DNA of 64,000 nucleotides from Methylobacterium sp. WL1 (lineage in GTDB: Bacteria > Pseudomonadota > Alphaproteobacteria > Rhizobiales > Beijerinckiaceae), in assembly GCF_008000895.1 (NCBI RefSeq), contig NZ_CP042823.1, positions 1,437,001 through 1,501,000 of the forward strand, read 5' to 3'. Positions 18,229 through 26,268 of this stretch are shown here, one piece after another. Position 1 is the first letter of the stretch. Each line of letters opens with the position of its first letter. Position numbers and translations under genes: made by a program. The notes beneath the pieces are model-generated. The model was not told the DNA's origin. It was given only the letters and a program-made list of their open reading frames with translations, and did not search any database.

Positions 18229-19005
18229 TCAGAGGTTGTGTGCGGTCCGCTCGTTCTCCGGCGGCGTATGCCCGTCGGGATCCGTGGCCTTGCGGACCGC
18301 CGCGTTGAGGTTGTCCGGGTCGAGGGCGGTCTGAACGAACTCGCGGCCCATACTGGTCACCTCGCGGGCGTAGCGCAGACCCTGGTCGCGGACCTCGTCG
18401 GCCCAGGGACCGATGTTGCGGTCCTCCTGGCGGGTGCGCGGCAGCAGCGCGCCGAGCAGCAGGCCGGCGGCGACGCCGACGACGCCCACCAGCAGCGGAT
18501 TGTCGTCCACGAAGCGCTCGACCGCGCTGCGGCCGCGCTGGAGACCGTCGATCCCCTGGGTGGTGATGTCGTCGAGCGCCCGCAGGTTGCGCTTGTGCAG
18601 CGCCCCGGCACGCTCCCGGGCGTCATCGTAGGCCGAAGCGGCCCGCGCGCGGGCTTGGTCGGCGGCGCTACCGAGGCGGTCGCCGATGTCGTCGGCCAAC
18701 TCCGATACGGTTTGGCGGGCCTGTCCGGCGAGATCGCTGGCGCGCTCGCCGGCCGCCTGGGCGTTCTCCCGCGCGGTGGCGGCCGCGTCGATCGGCCGGG
18801 TCGCGGCGCCGTGCGGGAGCGGATCGTGCAGCCCGCGCGGGTCGGGGCGGAGCGTGAAGTCGCCCGCCGCCTCGCCGGGAGCCGGGCGGGTGTCGCCGTG
18901 GCCGGCCGGATCGGGCCGCAGGCTGCTGTCGCTCGAGCCGGTCGGCATGCCCGCCGCGGCGGCGAGCTGATCGGGGAGGCTGGACGGATTCGGCTTGTCA
19001 GTCAT
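18229..19005 (-). CDS. Membrane-anchored stress protein, ElaB/YqjD/DUF883-like
   Basis: 258 residues. A disordered N-terminal ~80 residues is followed by a long amphipathic helix rich in Ala, Asp and Arg (ENAQAAGERASDLAGQARQ...). One glycine-rich transmembrane segment, NPLLVGVVGVAAGLLLGAL, lies at about 175-195, ending in a basic motif and a helical tail. The layout (long helix, then one Gly-rich membrane helix preceded by DDNP) is that of the ElaB/YqjD family and of proteins annotated as nutrient-deprivation-induced. Last gene of a four-gene minus-strand operon of similar proteins. Molecular role unknown; envelope or general stress is inferred. Confidence 0.65.
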   Translation of the reverse strand: MTDKPNPSSLPDQLAAAAGMPTGSSDSSLRPDPAGHGDTRPAPGEAAGDFTLRPDPRGLHDPLPHGAATRPIDAAATARENAQAAGERASDLAGQARQTVSELADDIGDRLGSAADQARARAASAYDDARERAGALHKRNLRALDDITTQGIDGLQRGRSAVERFVDDNPLLVGVVGVAAGLLLGALLPRTRQEDRNIGPWADEVRDQGLRYAREVTSMGREFVQTALDPDNLNAAVRKATDPDGHTPPENERTAHNL

Positions 19006-19097
19006 GGCGGTGTCCTCGGATGTCCGTCGCGGCGGCGCCTGGGGGGTGGAGCCCCTCCCGGCTCTCCGGCCGGGCTCGGGTCGTCACGGTTCGGGTG

Positions 19098-19478
19098 TCA
19101 GATGTCGGTCGTCTCGAGGGGATCGCGGGGCGGACGCGCCGTCGGGAGATCGGGGTCGTAGCCGCGGGCCGTACCGGTGTTGAGCGTGGCCACGCGCTCG
19201 GCCGAGACCTGGGTCCGGCGGCGTTCGGCATCCCGTGCCATCCGGTTGAACAGCAGACCCACCCCGGCGGCGATCAGAAGGACCGGCACCGGGTTGCGGC
19301 GCACCGCCTCCAGGGCCCCGTCGTATACGCCACTCAGTGCGGGCGTGCGTCGGGCGTTGCCCAGCATCTCGTCCACGATGTTCGGGACCGAGAGCTTGCC
19401 CTGGATCTGGTCGATCGTGTCGTCGAGCCGAGCCCGGCTCGCCTCGATTTCCTTCTCGAGGTCGGTCATCGAACTCAT
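19098..19478 (-). CDS. DUF3618 family membrane protein
   Basis: 126 residues starting MSSMTDLEKEIEASRARLDD, the typical N-terminus of DUF3618 proteins. It continues with a helix, TIDQIQGKLSVPNIVDEML, a single transmembrane stretch, NPVPVLLIAAGVGLLFNRM, and a short polar tail. ATG 19478 overlaps the stop of the upstream holin-like gene (ATGA), showing translational coupling. The function of DUF3618 is not established. Confidence 0.75.
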   Translation of the reverse strand: MSSMTDLEKEIEASRARLDDTIDQIQGKLSVPNIVDEMLGNARRTPALSGVYDGALEAVRRNPVPVLLIAAGVGLLFNRMARDAERRRTQVSAERVATLNTGTARGYDPDLPTARPPRDPLETTDI

Positions 19479-19888
19479 CCGGACACGCGCTCCGACAGGG
19501 CCTGGGCATCCTGGCGCACCTGGCGCGTCGTACGCGTCGGCGCCAAGGTGGAGAGGGACAGGACGCTGCGCGCCCACAGGGCCATGCCGACGGCGATGAC
19601 CAGCAGTACGCCGCCCACGATGAGCGCCGACAGCCACTCGGAGCCCACGATGGTGGCGAGCCACTTCACGAACGCGCCGATCAGGACCAGCAGGGCGACC
19701 ACGGCGAACACCGCGGAGCCGACCATGCAGGCCAGGCCGACGATGAGCTGGCGGACGTTGCCCGCCATCTCGGCGCGGAACAGTGCGATTTCCTTACGGG
19801 CGAGCTCGTTGGTCTCCCGCAGCGCATCGCCGATGAGGCTCTGAATGCTGGAGGCGCCGGTCTGGCGCGGATCAGGACCCTGGGCCAT
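19475..19888 (-). CDS. Phage holin superfamily III-like membrane protein (DUF1469)
   Basis: 137 residues: a helical N-terminus (SIQSLIGDALRETNELARKEIALFRAE) and two long hydrophobic hairpin segments (QLIVGLACMVGSAVFAVVAL and ALIVGGVLLVIAVGMALW), the pattern of the actinobacteria/proteobacteria Phage_holin_3_6 group. These are normally chromosomal envelope proteins, not phage genes, and commonly sit next to DUF3618 genes as here. Coupled to the downstream gene by a four-base overlap. Confidence 0.75.
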   Translation of the reverse strand: MAQGPDPRQTGASSIQSLIGDALRETNELARKEIALFRAEMAGNVRQLIVGLACMVGSAVFAVVALLVLIGAFVKWLATIVGSEWLSALIVGGVLLVIAVGMALWARSVLSLSTLAPTRTTRQVRQDAQALSERVSG

Positions 19889-19892
19889 GGTC

Positions 19893-20402
19893 TCAGGCCC
19901 GGAAGCTGTCGCGGGCGTCGCCGTCCGGGGCTTCCGGCGGCAGGCTCGACGACTTGATGAACCGGGCGGCGATCAGGCCGGCCACGAAGGTCCCCACCGC
20001 CACCGCTACCGGAGCGCGCCGGGCGAAGGCCTCGGCCTCACCGTAGAAGTCGCCGAGGCTGCGCCGCTCGATCGAGGAGCCGAGCTGCTCGAGGCCGTCG
20101 GCGGCGCTGTCGAAGAAGGCGCGCACGTTCGGCTTGTCGCCGAGGTCGCGGCCGGAATTGCGGATCGTCTGCGCCAGCTCGTGGACCGACTGCGCGGCGT
20201 CGCCCTTGCGCCGCTCGACGTAGTCCTGGGCCTGGAGTCGCGCCGCGTCGATCAGGCCGCGGCCGCGCTCGGCGGCTTCGTCGGCGAGACCTTCGACATC
20301 GCCCTGCAGCGCACGCCACTGGGCGCGCTCGCCGGGGCCATCGTGCAGCGGATCCTTGAGCGGGTCCTTCGGCGCGTCCTGCGGGAACTCGTTGCCGGCC
20401 AT
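19893..20402 (-). CDS. Nutrient-deprivation-induced-type membrane protein
   Basis: 169 residues. A charged N-terminus precedes a long helical region (VEGLADEAAERGRGLIDAAR onward). One transmembrane segment lies near residues 130-150 (APVAVAVGTFVAGLIAARFI), then a short acidic tail. First gene of the four-gene stress/membrane operon, starting 71 bases downstream of a candidate EcfG-type promoter. Similar architecture to the last gene of the operon. Function unknown. Confidence 0.6.
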   Translation of the reverse strand: MAGNEFPQDAPKDPLKDPLHDGPGERAQWRALQGDVEGLADEAAERGRGLIDAARLQAQDYVERRKGDAAQSVHELAQTIRNSGRDLGDKPNVRAFFDSAADGLEQLGSSIERRSLGDFYGEAEAFARRAPVAVAVGTFVAGLIAARFIKSSSLPPEAPDGDARDSFRA

Positions 20403-20883
20403 CTCGAAAACACTCCTCGCGGCGCAGGGATGGTGCCGCTTGCGGCGACCGCGGCCCCCGCGATGGCTGAGTAACCGGTTGGGCTGTCACCGGTTCCGGC
20501 CGATCCCGAAGGACCGCTCCGCGCGGGTTCGCGGCCGCCGCTCAGCCGGCGTTCAGGCGCGGTCTGGCAGAACCGCCACGCTTGCACAACGGCGACGCTT
20601 CGCCCGCTCTTCAACACGCTCGGGGCTTCCCTTCGCATCGCCTTCGAAGGCTGACCGGACGGGCGTCGGAGGCGTTCGGAACCCGGCGGCCGGCACCGGA
20701 CAGGGCGGCGATCCTGTCCGGCGCGGCGGCGTGCTCGACTTGACCCGCGCCCGGCTTCACGCTTGGGTTGCTTCGACAAAGGATCGCGCAGGGACTCCGC
20801 GCGTTCTGCTATAAGAGAAGTCCCGATGCAGGCGCGGCGAGGTCCTCGACGCGGACCGCGCCCATGATCCGGAGCCGACCCCC
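20403..20883. other. Divergent region between the stress operon and otsA
   Basis: About 480 bases with no gene that I can support. Besides the candidate EcfG-type site near 20473-20497, a TATAAG hexamer at 20810-20815 is a possible -10 element for otsA, although no good -35 is spaced in front of it. The rest is GC-rich with no long repeats. Confidence 0.4.
20473..20497 (-). promoter_or_regulatory. Candidate EcfG (general stress sigma) promoter
   Basis: Reading the minus strand, GGAAC (20497-20493) is followed by 16 bases and GGTT (20476-20473). The alphaproteobacterial EcfG/PhyR consensus is GGAAC-N16/17-CGTT, so there is one mismatch in the -10. It lies about 70 bases upstream of the first gene of an operon of stress-type membrane proteins, which fits. 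Short motifs like this also occur by chance. Confidence 0.4.
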
Positions 20884-22305
20884 GTGGCACGCCTTGTGAT
20901 CGTATCGAACCGCGTCGCCATCCCCGAGGATGGCGGGAAGGCGGTTGCGGCGGGCGGCCTCGCGGTCGCAGTGAAGGAGGCGTTCACCGCCTACGAGGGG
21001 TTGTGGTTCGGCTGGAGCGGCAACATCTCGGAGGAGCCCTCCGAGGAGCCGACGCTGATCGACCGCGGCCGGGTCCAGTACGCCGTCGTCGACCTCTCCC
21101 CGCAGGACCACCTGGAATATTACGCCGGCTTCGCGAATCGGGCCCTGTGGCCGATCATGCATTACCGGCTGGGGCTCGGCGCGTTCTCGCGCTCGGATTA
21201 CGCCGGCTACAGCCGCGTCAACCGCACCTTCGCCCGGGCGCTCGCCAAGCTGGTCGAGCCCGACGACATCATCTGGGTGCACGATTACCACCTGCTGCCG
21301 CTGGCCGCCGAGCTGCGCGGCCTCGGGCTCGACAACCCGATCGGCTACTTCCACCACATCCCCTGGCCCGCCGCCGACGTGTTCAACTCGCTGCCGGCGA
21401 GCACCGAGCTGCTGCGCGCCATCGTCGATTACGACCTGATCGGCCTGCAGACCGAGGCCGACGTCCAGAACCTGCAGCGCAACCTGGTCGACACCCAGCG
21501 GGCGATCCCGCTGGGCGGCGGCTCGCTGATGGTCGACGGGCGCCGCACCCGGATCCGCGCCTTCCCGATCGGGATCGACGTCGCCGGCTTCAAGGAGGCG
21601 GCCGAGAAGGCCAACGCCAACAAGGTGGTGCGCGAGACCATCGCGGGCCTGCGCACCCGCAAGCTGCTGATCGGCGTCGACCGGCTCGACTATTCCAAGG
21701 GCGTGTCCGAGCGAATGGAGGCGGTGGAGAGCTTCTTCGCCTCGAATCCCGACCAGCGCGGCAACGTCACCTACATCCAGATCACCCCGAAATCCCGCAG
21801 CGAGGTGCCGGAATACGAGCAGCTCGCCCGGGACGTGAACGAGAAGGTCGGCGAGATCAACGGCGCGCTCGGCGACCCGGCCTGGACGCCGATCCAGTAC
21901 ATCACCAAGGCCTACCCGCGCCCGGTCCTGGCCGGCCTGTACCGGGCGGCCCGGGTCGGCCTGGTCACGCCGATGCGCGACGGCATGAACCTCGTCGCCA
22001 AGGAATACGTGGTCGCCCAGAGCGAGGACGATCCGGGCGTCCTGGTCCTGTCGAAATTCGCCGGCGCGGCCCGGCAGATGCCCGAGGCGCTGCTGATCAA
22101 CCCCTACGACCGGTTCGAGGTCGCCGAGGCGATCCGCTCCGCCCTGTACATGCCCAAGGCCGAGCGGCTGGCGCGGTGGAAGCCGATGGTCGAGCGCATG
22201 ACCCGCGAGGACGTGGATTGGTGGGCCCGCAACTTCCTGTCGGAGCTGGAGAATTTCCGCACGATGGAGCGCGAGCCCCCGACCGCCGCCGCGGCCGCCG
22301 AGTAG
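20884..22305 (+). CDS. otsA: Trehalose-6-phosphate synthase
   Basis: 473 residues, GT20 family, starting with GTG ([14 protein letters not shown]). Characteristic features are the N-terminal SNRV and GGLAVAV glucose-6-phosphate loop, [42 protein letters not shown] and [15 protein letters not shown]. It makes trehalose-6-phosphate from a nucleotide sugar (usually UDP-glucose) and glucose-6-phosphate. The expected phosphatase (otsB) is not adjacent or elsewhere in the window. It is the first gene of the trehalose/glucan cluster, followed by 700 bases of repeats before glgX. Confidence 0.95.
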   Translation: MARLVIVSNRVAIPEDGGKAVAAGGLAVAVKEAFTAYEGLWFGWSGNISEEPSEEPTLIDRGRVQYAVVDLSPQDHLEYYAGFANRALWPIMHYRLGLGAFSRSDYAGYSRVNRTFARALAKLVEPDDIIWVHDYHLLPLAAELRGLGLDNPIGYFHHIPWPAADVFNSLPASTELLRAIVDYDLIGLQTEADVQNLQRNLVDTQRAIPLGGGSLMVDGRRTRIRAFPIGIDVAGFKEAAEKANANKVVRETIAGLRTRKLLIGVDRLDYSKGVSERMEAVESFFASNPDQRGNVTYIQITPKSRSEVPEYEQLARDVNEKVGEINGALGDPAWTPIQYITKAYPRPVLAGLYRAARVGLVTPMRDGMNLVAKEYVVAQSEDDPGVLVLSKFAGAARQMPEALLINPYDRFEVAEAIRSALYMPKAERLARWKPMVERMTREDVDWWARNFLSELENFRTMEREPPTAAAAAE

Positions 22306-22333
22306 GCGGAAAAGGGCGGCAGCCGAGGCGCGC

Positions 22334-22810
22334 CTCTCCCTTCCCCCTCTGCGGGGGAGGTGGGCCGGCCGTGAGGCCCGCATCGGGAGAGGGGAACCCG
22401 GCTTCCCGACAAGGCGCGACCGGCATGACGGGTGAAACCCTGTCCTGCAGCCGTGGCCCTTCTCTCTCGCCCTCTTCCAGGGCCTCCCTCCGCGGCAGAG
22501 CTCCGGGTTAGACAGGTCGGAATTTTGATCTCTGCTCAGGGCGGAAGGCTCGGTCTTCCCCTCGTGAAGACCTGACCGATACGGCCGCGCGCCGTCATCC
22601 CGGGGCCGCGCAGCGGAGCCCGGGATCCAGAGACGCCGACGTGTCCAACCCTTGCGCCGACCCTTGCGCCGACAGTGGTTCTGGGTCCGGGCTCGCCTCC
22701 GGCGCCCCGGAAAGACGACGCGGGTCATCCGATAGGGGGGATCGCTCCTCGGGAGATGGGTCTTCCAACCAGTCTGACCCGCAGCCCGCAAAGGGGGGAG
22801 GGAGGGCGCG
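22334..22810. repeat. Intergenic palindromic repeat family A, copy 1
   Basis: The left arm at about 22334-22393 contains CTCTGCGGGGGAGGTGGGCC and, after a variable joint, ATCGGGAGAGGGGA. A degraded opposite-strand arm ends with CCCGCAAAGGGGGGAGGGAG at about 22787-22806. Two cleaner copies of the same element lie at 33012-33207 and 42479-42652. Within this copy the arms are interrupted by repeat family B. No coding capacity is credible. Confidence 0.65.
22594..22728. repeat. Intergenic palindromic repeat family B (inverted pair)
   Basis: CGTCATCCCGGGGCCGCGCA and the following GCGGAGCCCGGGATCCAGAG (22594-22635) reappear in inverted form at about 22677-22724 (TTCTGGGTCCGGGCTCGCCT and GGCGCCCCGGAAAGACG). 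The pair could fold into a long imperfect hairpin. It is inserted within repeat copy 1, between otsA and glgX. Confidence 0.55.
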
Positions 22811-23008
22811 CGCCCGCTGCGATGCGGCTTCTCCTGCCGCCGGGAAGGATCCGGACTGCGTTCCCCGAACCCGCCGGCCTTTGCGGGGAAGGAAGGGCGC
22901 GTGTCATACCTGGACCGAACGCCCCTGCGAGCCGAGCGCCATCCAGAACCCTATGAATGACCGCGCGCCCTCCCATCCCCCCACCTCCCACAAAACCGGA
23001 CCCCGCCC

Positions 23009-25123
23009 ATGATCGCCGTCGATGACGGGGTGCCGGCGCCGCTCGGCGCGCATTTCGATGGGCGCGGGGTCAACTTCGCCCTGTTCTCCGAGCACGCCAC
23101 CGCGGTGGACATCTGCCTGTTCGAGCCGGGGGAGCGGCACGAGACCCGCACGGTCCGGCTGCCCTGCCGCACCGACGACGTCTGGCACGGCTACCTGCGC
23201 GGGGTGCTGCCGGGCCAGCTCTACGGCTACCGGGTGCACGGCCCCTGGGATCCGGCCAACGGCCACCGGTTCAACGCCTCGAAGCTGGTGCTCGACCCCT
23301 ATGCCAGGGAGATCCGGGGCCGGATCCGCTGGCACGACGCGCTCTACGGCCACCGCCGGGGAAACGAGAGCCGGATCGACCGGCGGGACAGCGCGGTCTA
23401 CATGCCCAAGGGGGTGGTCACGGCCCCGGAGGTGCCCGACCTCGCCCTCGCCCCGCTGCGCCGGCCGCTCACCGAGACCGTGGTGTACGAGGCGCACGTC
23501 AAGGCGCTGACCCGCACCCATCCCGCCATCCCGGAAGCGGAGCGCGGCACCTACGCGGCGCTCGCCCATCCGGCGATCATCGAGCACCTGGTCAAGCTCG
23601 GGGTCACCGCCCTGGAGCTGCTGCCGATCCAGGCCTTCGCGGACGACCGCTTTCTGGTCGAGAAGGGGCTCGTCAATTTCTGGGGCTATCAGCCCCTGGG
23701 CTACTTCGCCCCGGATCCGCGCTACCTCGGGGAGGGCGGGCTCGGCGGCCTCAAGGCGGCGATCCGCGAGCTGAACGCCGCCGGGATCGAGACCTGGCTC
23801 GACGTCGTCTACAACCACACCGCCGAGGGCGACCACAGCGGCCCGACCCTGTCGTTCCGCGGCATCGACAATGCCAGCTACTACAAGCTCGACCCCGCGG
23901 ACCGGCGCCGGACGATCGATTGCACCGGCTGCGGCAACACCCTCGATGCGAGCCACCCGCGGGTGATGCAGCTGGTGCTCGATTCCCTGCGCCACTGGGT
24001 CACCGCCTACGGCATCGCCGGCTTCCGGTTCGACCTCGCCACCAGCCTCGGGCGCGCGCCGCTCGCCTTCACCCCGCAGGCGGCGTTCTTCCAGGCGGTG
24101 GCGCAGGATCCGGTGCTCGCCAGGGTCAAGATGGTGGCCGAGCCCTGGGACATCGGGGAGGGCGGCTACCAGCTCGGCGGCTACCCGCGCGGCTGGAGCG
24201 AGTGGAACGACAAGTTCCGCGACGCGGCCCGGGGCTTCTGGAAGGGCGATTCCGGCACCCTGGCGAAATTGACCCAGGGGCTGACCGGCTCGCGCGAGGT
24301 GTTCGCCCCGTCCCGGCGCTCGCCGCTGGCCAGCGTCAACTTCATCGCCAGCCACGACGGCTACACCCTGGCCGACACGGTGGCCTACGAGCAGAAGCAC
24401 AACGCGGCCAACGGCGAGGACAACCGCGACGGCCACGGCCACAACGTCAGCTGCAATTACGGCGTCGAGGGCGACACCGACGACCCGGCGATCCTGGGCG
24501 CCCGCGCCCGCCAGAAGCGCAACATGCTGGCCACCGTGATGCTGGCCCAGGGCGTACCGATGCTGCTGATGGGCGACGAGCGCTCCCGCAGCCAGGGCGG
24601 CAACAACAACGCCTACGCCCAGGACAACCCGATCAGCTGGATGGACTGGACCAGCGACCCGGACCCGCAGCTCACCGGCTTCGTGGCGAACCTCCTGGCC
24701 CTGCGCCGGGCCCAGCCGGCCCTGCGGCGGCGGACCTTCTTCACCGGCGTCCCGGCCACCCCCGAGGCGCCCCTCCGGGACGTGCACTGGCTCGCCCCCG
24801 AGGGCACCGAGATGGAGAACCACCACTGGGCTGACGACGGCCTGCAGGTGTTCGGCATGCAGATCGGCAACGACGGGGACGGCGACCGCCTGCTGCTGCT
24901 GTTCAACGCCGGGGTGGAGCCCCTCGACTTCCGCCTCGCCCCGGTGATCGGCGGCCCCTGGCAGCCGGCCTTCGACACCGGCGAGGCAGCCGGCACGGTC
25001 CCGCCGGGCGCCCCGTCCTACGGGCCGGACGCGCCGGTGCCGCTGCCGGGCCGCTCGGTGCTGGTGCTCACCGCGGCGGGCGTGGGGGCGGGGGTGTCGA
25101 GCGGTTGGGTGCCGAGGGGTTGA
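23009..25123 (+). CDS. glgX: Glycogen debranching enzyme GlgX
   Basis: 704 residues: an N-terminal CBM48 domain (PLGAHFDGRGVNFALFSEHATAV), a GH13 catalytic domain and a C-terminal beta domain. GH13 motifs: DVVYNHTAEGD, GFRFDLATSLG with the nucleophile Asp, AEPWDIG with the acid/base Glu, and ASHDGYTLAD. NNNAYAQDNPISWMDW is typical of GlgX isoamylases that release maltotetraose branches from phosphorylase-trimmed glycogen. It works with the downstream glgP. The plausible ATG is at 23009; no strong ribosome binding site is visible. The GDERSRSQGGNN stretch differs slightly from the usual GDEFGRTQ. Confidence 0.93.
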   Translation: MIAVDDGVPAPLGAHFDGRGVNFALFSEHATAVDICLFEPGERHETRTVRLPCRTDDVWHGYLRGVLPGQLYGYRVHGPWDPANGHRFNASKLVLDPYAREIRGRIRWHDALYGHRRGNESRIDRRDSAVYMPKGVVTAPEVPDLALAPLRRPLTETVVYEAHVKALTRTHPAIPEAERGTYAALAHPAIIEHLVKLGVTALELLPIQAFADDRFLVEKGLVNFWGYQPLGYFAPDPRYLGEGGLGGLKAAIRELNAAGIETWLDVVYNHTAEGDHSGPTLSFRGIDNASYYKLDPADRRRTIDCTGCGNTLDASHPRVMQLVLDSLRHWVTAYGIAGFRFDLATSLGRAPLAFTPQAAFFQAVAQDPVLARVKMVAEPWDIGEGGYQLGGYPRGWSEWNDKFRDAARGFWKGDSGTLAKLTQGLTGSREVFAPSRRSPLASVNFIASHDGYTLADTVAYEQKHNAANGEDNRDGHGHNVSCNYGVEGDTDDPAILGARARQKRNMLATVMLAQGVPMLLMGDERSRSQGGNNNAYAQDNPISWMDWTSDPDPQLTGFVANLLALRRAQPALRRRTFFTGVPATPEAPLRDVHWLAPEGTEMENHHWADDGLQVFGMQIGNDGDGDRLLLLFNAGVEPLDFRLAPVIGGPWQPAFDTGEAAGTVPPGAPSYGPDAPVPLPGRSVLVLTAAGVGAGVSSGWVPRG

Positions 25124-25230
25124 GAGCAGGCCCCAGTTCGAGCCGGTCGAAGCGAGATGATTGCGCGCGGGGGTCCTGCGCGTTACGTTGCCTGATCATA
25201 CGATTTGTTGAACGTCATCGGAGCATCGTC

Positions 25231-25530
25231 ATGGCTGGAGATCGTTCGCAGCCGAGGCAGGCCTCAGGGACTGAGACAGCCCTTGCCCCTTCCGTTACCG
25301 CTGTCATGGCCCGCGCGCAGGAAAGCGGCCTGACCCGGGGCAAGGCCAGCCGGATCTCCGGACGCGTCGCACCGGAATTGATCGAACGCGCCAAGGCCCG
25401 GACGGGGCTTCACTCCGATACCGCGCTGATCGAGTTCGCGCTCGCCAACATCGCCATCGAGGATGGCTTCGCGGACGTATTCCGCACGCTGCGGGCCTCG
25501 GTCGACCCGGAACTCGACCTGAGCTTCTAG
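25231..25530 (+). CDS. Candidate antitoxin of a PIN toxin module
   Basis: 99 residues. The disordered N-terminal half carries many Ser/Thr/Gln, and the C-terminal half (ISGRVAPELIERAKARTGLH, then SDTALIEFALANIAIE) resembles a ribbon-helix-helix DNA-binding element. The next gene starts four bases downstream and encodes a PIN-domain protein, the usual antitoxin-first order. The antitoxin would bind the toxin and repress the pair. The assignment is by context and weak motif. Confidence 0.6.
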   Translation: MAGDRSQPRQASGTETALAPSVTAVMARAQESGLTRGKASRISGRVAPELIERAKARTGLHSDTALIEFALANIAIEDGFADVFRTLRASVDPELDLSF

Positions 25531-25533
25531 CGA

Positions 25534-26094
25534 GTGGCCTTCACCTTCAAGGCTGCGGAACGGCTGCGTCGGCAGGCACCGAAGACGGCGTTGCAGCGCC
25601 GGGACGATACCGCACTGCCCTTCCTCGAGGCGCAGGCGCAGGCGGGCCGTCCCCTCCTGCTCGATACCTGCGTCTACATCGACCAGATGCAGGGGCGGGC
25701 GCCGCCCCTGGTCGAGGATCTCCTCGGCATCCGGATCGTGAACCACAGCACTGTCGCCATCCAGGAGTTGATGCACACGGTAGGGGTCCTCGATCCCAAG
25801 GACCCTCGCAGCGCCCAGGCCGTCGCGGCAATCGGAACCGCGATCGACGCGATGCCGCCGCACCGGATCTTCACGCCCGACGCCGAGATCCTGGGAAGCG
25901 CCGCCGTCTATGCGGGCATGCTCTGCCGGATCCAGGGCTATGCAAAGGACGACCGCATGGGCGCACTCCACGATTGCGTCCTGTTCCTGCAGGCGCTCAA
26001 GCTCGGCTTCTGCGTGCTCACGCGCAACCTCAGGGACTTCGACGCCCTGTTGCAACTCCGCCCGGATAGCCAGGTCCTGTTCTATCGAACGTGA
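25534..26094 (+). CDS. PIN-domain protein, VapC-like toxin candidate
   Basis: 186 residues with a GTG start four bases after the upstream stop. The PIN acidic residues are in place: Asp44 in LLLDTCVYID, Glu78 in IQELMH, Asp147 in LHDCVLFLQAL and Asp168/Asp170 in RNLRDFDALLQL. Such proteins are Mg-dependent RNases, and in type II modules they cleave tRNA or rRNA. At 186 residues it is longer than a typical VapC (~130), with an N-terminal ~40-residue extension that is basic. The pair is lodged inside the glucan cluster, between glgX and treZ. Confidence 0.75.
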   Translation: MAFTFKAAERLRRQAPKTALQRRDDTALPFLEAQAQAGRPLLLDTCVYIDQMQGRAPPLVEDLLGIRIVNHSTVAIQELMHTVGVLDPKDPRSAQAVAAIGTAIDAMPPHRIFTPDAEILGSAAVYAGMLCRIQGYAKDDRMGALHDCVLFLQALKLGFCVLTRNLRDFDALLQLRPDSQVLFYRT

Positions 26095-26268
26095 CCCCAC
26101 AGCCTACCACTTGGTCCCCCGCGCCATTTTTCGCACGCTGGCCGTCTCATCACGTCGCCATAGCTGCGCTGCGGGAACCGGATCGTGTGCGGGGCCTTCT
26201 CCCACGACAATGATCCCTGCCGCGCTTGTCCCTCGGGACGCACGGCCAACGACGAGGACCGTGGCCCG

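Noticed and set aside
19475..19888. Phage holin and therefore a prophage remnant near 19 kb
   Set aside because: DUF1469 holin-like proteins next to DUF3618 genes are ordinary chromosomal envelope genes; no other phage gene is nearby.
20809..22791. A 660-codon minus-strand frame over otsA
   Set aside because: otsA on the plus strand has every GT20 motif. The antisense frame has no recognisable domain and runs into intergenic repeats.
26174..26198. EcfG-type promoter before treZ (GGAAC-N16-CCTT)
   Set aside because: The -10 part has a mismatch at a key position, and the site overlaps sequence just after the toxin gene; too weak to list.
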